Below, piece after piece: positions 7,601 to 10,772 of a DNA stretch of 10,772 nucleotides. Within the stretch, counting starts at the first letter, position 1, and every line of letters starts with the position of its first letter. The notes beneath the pieces are model-generated. The model worked only from the letters and a program-made list of their open reading frames with translations, was not told where the DNA came from and ran no database searches. Both the position numbers and the translations under genes were made by a program. The stretch comes from Acanthamoeba lenticulata (Eukaryota > Discosea > Longamoebia > Acanthamoebidae). The stretch covers positions 1 through 10,772 of the forward strand of contig NAVB01002725.1 in assembly GCA_002179805.1 (NCBI GenBank), read 5' to 3'.

Positions 7601-9889
7601 GACGGGCTACCCGACCTACACGGGCGGGCCGTCGGTTCGCACGCAGGCGCTCTACATGAACCGCATCTTCACCGAGTACTTCCGCCTCGGCATCCGCCGC
7701 ACCTGCGTCTACGCCTTCCTCGACGATCGCAACGCGCCGGCGAGCCGGGACGCCAACTTTGGAGTTGTGTTTGCCAACTACACGGCCAAGCCGAGCTACA
7801 ACGCGCTCAAGAACCTCATGAGCCTCGTCCGCAGCGATTGGGCTCCGTCGGCCTCGGAGCTACGCCCGCCTACTTACACACTGGCCTCGCTCGACTTCAG
7901 CCTCACAGTGAGTCCCGTGGAGACGTACACGAGGGTGGACTACGTGCACCATCTGCTGCTGCAGAAGCCCAACGGGACGCTGCTGCTGCTCGTGTGGCAC
8001 GAGATCTCGGCCGAGGACGTGGCGTCGAGGCGCCAGGTCTTCCCGCCCAAGATGCCGACTCTGCTGACACTGCCGCCAAAGTACAACGTGCGCGTCTATG
8101 CGCCCAACGATGGACCGGGTCTGAGCGGAGGCTACACGGCGGACGGGAAGTCGAGTTACAGCCTCGTGTCGAGCATTTCGCTGCTTGTGCCTGATCACGT
8201 CATCGTGCTTGCCTTGGATGTCGCTTCTCCGTCACCTTCGCCGTCGGCCACCGCCTCGCCCAGCGCTACGCCCTCGCGCAGCCCGGCGGCCTCGCCCACT
8301 CGCACGCCCAGCGCGACGCCTTCACGCAGCCCGGCGGCCTCGCCCAGCGCGACGCCCTCGCGCAGCCCCGCAGCCTCGCCGAGCGCTTCTCCGGTGCCGT
8401 CTCCAACGGGCGTGCAGGCCCAGTCGGCCGAGCTGTTTGCCGACAGCGTGTGCTTCAACACGCACTTTGGCGTGGCCGGCACAGCGTGGACGACCAACCA
8501 GGCCCAGCTCGTGCAGATGCTGGCCGACGCCGGCGTGCGGAGCGTGCGCGAGAGCAACCTGGCTGTGGGCACGACGCTGGCGGCCAAGGGCATCAAGCTC
8601 AACTACGGGCCAGCCGAGCTGCCGCTCAACACCGACAGCAACATCGAGACGACGAGGCAGATCGTGCAGTCCCTTAAACAAGCGATCACCAACAACGGCG
8701 TGCTCACCGATGCTGTTCTGAGCGTGCACGCGCCCGACGCCGTGTGGCCTGCCAAGGGCATCGTACGTTGTCGTCATGATCCACTCAATCACTGAGACCG
8801 TCACGTCGTTGTTGCTCACCAGTCATAACACTTCCTAAACCGCAGACGTACAACGGGAAGGGCTTCCCGCAGGGGCCCATCGAGTACATGCGCGACCTCT
8901 TCACCCTCATCCGGTCGGACCCGTTCTTTGACGGCAGGTGGGTCATCGGCTCGGCGCTGGCCAACGTGGCCCAGCTGCCGGCCAACTGCTGCAGCGCGTG
9001 GGTGGACTTTGGGGCGATGAACCCGTACGCTTACGACGGCAACTACCTGGCGGAGACGTGGGAGACCTACGCCACGATCTACCGCTACTTCTACTTCAGC
9101 AACCAGGTTCATTTCTACCTTCTCTTGTGTCGTCGTCGTTGTTGATGGGGATAACGACTAACTATTCCTATCTAGCCATCGGTCAACCTGGACCAGTACC
9201 CGCAGGCGTGGACGCGAGCCAAGGCCTATTATCCCAACCGGCCCTGGTTCGTCACTGAGACGGGCTACCCGACCTACACGGGCGGGCCGTCAGTTCGCAC
9301 GCAGGCGCTCTACATGAACCGCATCTTCACCGAGTACTTCCGCCTCGGCATCCGCCGCACCTGCGTCTACGCCTTCCTCGACGATCGCAACGCGCCGGCG
9401 AGCCGGGACGCCAACTTTGGAGTTGTGTTTGCCAACTACACGGCCAAGCCGAGCTACAACGCGCTCAAGAACCTCATGAGCCTCGTCCGCAGCGATTGGG
9501 CCCCGTCGGCTTCCCAACTGCGCCCGCCCACCTACGGGCTGGCCTCGCTCGACTTCAGCCTCACAGTGAGTCCCGTGGAGACGTACACGAGGGTGGACTA
9601 CGTGCACCATCTGCTGCTGCAGAAGCCCAACGGGACGCTGCTGCTGCTCGTGTGGCACGAGATCTCGGCCGAGGACGTGGCGTCGAGGCGCCAGGTCTTC
9701 CCGCCCAAGATGCCGACTCTGCTGACGTTGCCGCCAAAGTACAACGTGCGCGTCTATGCGCCCAATGATGGACCGGGTCTGAGCGGAGGCTACACAGCGG
9801 ACGGGAAGTCGAGTTACAGCCTCGTGTCGAGCATCTCCCTGCTGGTGCCCGACCACGTCATCGTGCTTGCCTTGGATAGAGTGAGTTGA
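4673..9889 (+). CDS. Secreted protein with three glycoside-hydrolase-like modules
   Basis: Seven exons, 4673-5128, 5248-5508, 5610-7028, 7131-7391, 7518-8762, 8846-9106 and 9176-9889, join in phase 0 into 1538 codons plus TGA. Residues 1-33 form a signal peptide (RR, then hydrophobic LLVSALFLLVISA, likely cleavage near HTEA), which fixes the start. Three modules follow: residues 38-473, 599-1033 and 1101-1535, joined by Ser/Pro/Thr/Ala/Arg linkers of 125 and 67 residues that are probably O-glycosylated. Each module reads as a clan GH-A-like TIM barrel (SVCFNTHFG strand 1; NEP or HAP at strand 4; HPYP or NPYA at strand 6; WFVTETGYPT at strand 7) and then a beta-sandwich (HHLLLQKPNGTLLLLVWHE). 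Module 1 has both putative catalytic Glu (E140, E267) and H211. Modules 2 and 3 have Ala (702, 1204) and Asn (771, 1273) there but keep E827 and E1329. The substrate is unknown, perhaps cell-wall or prey polysaccharide. No GPI or membrane anchor is seen. The C-terminus is uncertain because a GTGAGT donor-like site lies at 9881. Confidence 0.85.
4784..6311 (+). repeat. Tandem module 1 (GH-like, active-site residues present)
   Basis: This is the first of three homologous coding units, interrupted by introns at 5129-5247 and 5509-5609. It encodes residues 38-473. It differs most from the other two in its N-terminal half: FGYTNTAW against FGVAGTAW, IRDGYSP against VRESNLA, ELPWNTD against ELPLNTD, VNEPD against VHAPD, and MHPYPFDG against MNPYAYDG. 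Its C-terminal beta-sandwich half (about 5988-6311) is almost identical in DNA to the others. The NEP glutamate is codon 5090-5092 and the strand-6 His is codon 5422-5424. Confidence 0.85.
5509..5609 (+). other. Intron 2 of the multimodular gene, with poly-pyrimidine tract
   Basis: This 101-nt GT-AG intron has an unusually long T/C-rich stretch (about 5510-5557) close to the donor rather than next to the acceptor. It ends in TCTATCTAG followed by CCATC. The last nine bases and following exon start resemble intron 6 (9107-9175). The tract is the lowest-complexity part of the gene. Confidence 0.65.
6312..6686 (+). repeat. Linker 1: Ser/Pro-rich peptide repeats
   Basis: This coding stretch of 125 residues consists of roughly 10-12-residue units such as TPSRSPAASP, with variations (TRSPSRSPAASP, SRNPVASP). 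It is rich in Ser, Pro, Thr, Ala and Arg and has no aromatic residue. Such linkers are usually extended, O-glycosylated spacers between domains of secreted proteins. The DNA repeat is imperfect and GC-rich, so the unit number may vary between strains through slippage or unequal exchange. It is in frame with the flanking modules, which argues against CRISPR-like or non-coding repeats. Confidence 0.9.
6687..8219 (+). repeat. Tandem module 2 (GH-like, acid/base Glu replaced)
   Basis: The second unit encodes residues 599-1033 and has introns at 7029-7130 and 7392-7517, in the same positions as module 1. Its first coding segment (114 codons) and middle exon (87 codons) are nearly identical to module 3. 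The codon corresponding to the acid/base Glu is GCG (Ala) at 6996-6998, preceded by CAC (His) instead of Asn, and the strand-6 His is AAC (Asn) at 7305-7307. The strand-7 Glu (TETG) is kept. It is likely catalytically impaired, if the clan GH-A assignment holds. Confidence 0.85.
8220..8420 (+). repeat. Linker 2: shorter Ser/Pro-rich peptide repeats
   Basis: This 67-residue coding linker is of the same composition as linker 1 ([14 protein letters not shown] units) but about half the length. Both linkers end in the same segment (SPSASPVPSPTGVQA) directly before the QSAELF start of the following module. This shows that the linker tail was copied together with the module. Confidence 0.9.
8421..9880 (+). 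repeat. Tandem module 3 (GH-like, acid/base Glu replaced)
   Basis: The third unit encodes residues 1101-1535 and has introns at 8763-8845 and 9107-9175. It shares the HAP (Ala codon 8730-8732) and NPYA (Asn codon 9020-9022) changes with module 2, so it probably arose by duplicating module 2 after those changes. Several silent sites instead match module 1, for example in the segment after KGFP and in the final beta-strands, giving a mosaic. No linker follows it; the frame ends three codons past the module. Confidence 0.85.
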
Positions 9890-10128
9890 GGCCAAGCACG
9901 CGCCTGTATTCTTCAAATGGTTGACATAAAATGTGTTTCCCGCCGCCATGTGCTTGCTTTCGTTTCGTTTGTCCGCACGAGACTGCTTCGAGGCGTGTAC
10001 GCGGAGGCTGGGGACATAGACGTGGGCGATGGCACCACTGCCATGAGCACGAGCCCTCCTCACGAGAAGAGATGCAAAGAGCTATTAAATAAATAGTTTA
10101 TGAGCGCGTTCGATTCCTGCAGGTACGG
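9890..10128. other. Convergent intergenic region with shared 3' ends
   Basis: These 239 bp lie between the stop codons of two converging genes. AATAAA on the plus strand at 10088-10093 could serve the multimodular gene, and CATAAA on the minus strand (10097-10102) lies 27 bp past the stop of the ankyrin/MYND gene. The two 3' UTRs would overlap if both are used. A possible extra terminal exon for the plus-strand gene (about 10009-10097) is discussed among the findings. Confidence 0.35.
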
Positions 10129-10772
10129 TCAGCAGCAGCTGGGCTTGTGGGTGGGCCAATCTCTGTCGAGCACGACCGCGGCGAACGCGCGAGTACTCAA
10201 AGGTAAATCATCCACAACACCAGCAGCAAGAAGCCAAACGAAGCACTTGGGGGCTGGGGACGAGACGCACTTGCGCTGACACTCGCGGGAGCAGTATGAA
10301 GCAGCCTTGCATCGCGCACACCGCTGAGCTGACGGAGCACCACACACTTGACATGACGTCGTTGATGATGATGATGATGATGCTGGTTGCTGCCTGGTGG
10401 CGCCACCACGCAGGGCGGCCATCAAGACCTGCTTGGCCTCCTCGTTTGGGGTGAAGGACTCCTCCGCCGCCTTTTGCACCGTCCGACCCATCCAGTCGGA
10501 CACGCGCGGGTCTGCGCCCTTCTCCAGCAAGTACTGCGTGTGCAGGTTGAGTTGTGTGGTGGGCAAGGGCGCGAGCTGTGGTGCCACAACCAAGTCCACC
10601 AACGCCAAACACTGGCGACGTTTTGTACCTTGACGGTCTCGGCACGATTGTACATGACAGCGAGCATGAGGGGCGTCTCTTTCTGGGCGTTGCGTACGTC
10701 AACAGGGCAGCCCTTGGCCAACAGCAACTCCACCACTTCCTGCTGGCCTTTGAACGCCTTTGTGGAGACACG
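10129..10772 (-). CDS. Ankyrin-repeat and MYND zinc-finger protein, 5' part missing
   Basis: Three exons on the minus strand, 10772(partial)-10629, 10533-10271 and 10162-10129, join through GT-AG introns of 95 and 108 nt. The frame gives the C-terminal part of a protein whose start lies beyond the window. The first exon encodes ankyrin-repeat sequence (GQQEVVELLLAKGCPVDVRN, then KETPLMLAVMYNRAETVK). The next continues it (YLLEKGADPRVSDWMGRT) and leads through a poly-Ser linker into a complete MYND finger: CQVC, CARC, YCSREC and, across the last intron, QRKDWPTHKPSC, supplying all eight Cys/His ligands. Ankyrin repeats and MYND fingers both bind proteins, so an adaptor or chromatin/signalling role is likely, but no specific partner can be named. 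The last intron was placed because it restores the canonical C-Q-x2-D-W-x2-H-K-x2-C spacing. It converges with the upstream gene. Confidence 0.85.
10362..10383. repeat. Trinucleotide microsatellite in the ankyrin/MYND gene
   Basis: A run of about seven TGA/ATG-phase triplets on the plus strand (TCA codons on the minus strand) encodes a Ser homopolymer between the ankyrin and MYND domains. Length changes here would add or remove Ser without shifting the frame. The tract is purer in DNA than needed for Ser coding, suggesting slippage. Confidence 0.8.

Noticed and set aside
4784..9880. Three separate genes instead of one
   Set aside because: The linkers keep the frame open from module to module, only the first module has a signal peptide, and no promoter-like or stop sequence lies between modules.

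Overview
The window looks like nuclear DNA of a GC-rich amoebozoan, most likely Acanthamoeba. The reasons are a 119-nt 5S rRNA gene that resembles the Acanthamoeba 5S as I remember it, GC-rich third codon positions, and many short GT-AG introns (69-126 nt). One intron carries a clear CTAAC branch-point-like motif. No bacterial or viral gene organisation is visible. The species call is inference from these traits, not a database match.

Layout. Positions 1 to about 1420 hold no gene I can support, only small hairpins, an AT-rich patch and a possible CCAAT/TATA cluster. A Pol III block follows on the minus strand: tRNA-Lys(CTT) at 1619-1690 and 5S rRNA at 1423-1541, each ending in a T-run. A diverged copy of the 5' part of the tRNA lies at 1723-1747. 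A two-exon gene for a 177-aa protein of unknown function (2203-2827, plus) comes next, then a six-exon homocysteine S-methyltransferase gene (2880-4361, plus) starting only 52 bp after that stop codon. A seven-exon gene (4673-9889, plus) encodes a secreted protein of about 1538 aa. It has three copies of a glycoside-hydrolase-like module (TIM barrel plus beta-sandwich) joined by Ser/Pro/Thr/Ala-rich linkers. A partial ankyrin-repeat/MYND-finger gene (10129 to beyond 10772, minus) converges on it.

The most interesting feature is the triple-module secreted protein. Module 1 keeps what look like both clan GH-A catalytic glutamates (NEP and TETG) and a beta-6 His. Modules 2 and 3 keep the second Glu, but in both the NEP has become HAP and the HPYP has become NPYA. 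The protein therefore looks like one active glycosidase unit followed by two probably inactive, possibly glycan-binding, copies. DNA similarity among the modules is patchy and mosaic, even within introns, which suggests recent duplication and gene conversion.

The protein genes do not obviously form a pathway: one serves methionine/S-methylmethionine metabolism, one is secreted and carbohydrate-related, one is a likely protein-interaction factor, and one is unknown. All exon boundaries come from reading splice signals, reading frame and family similarity by eye. None has transcript support here.
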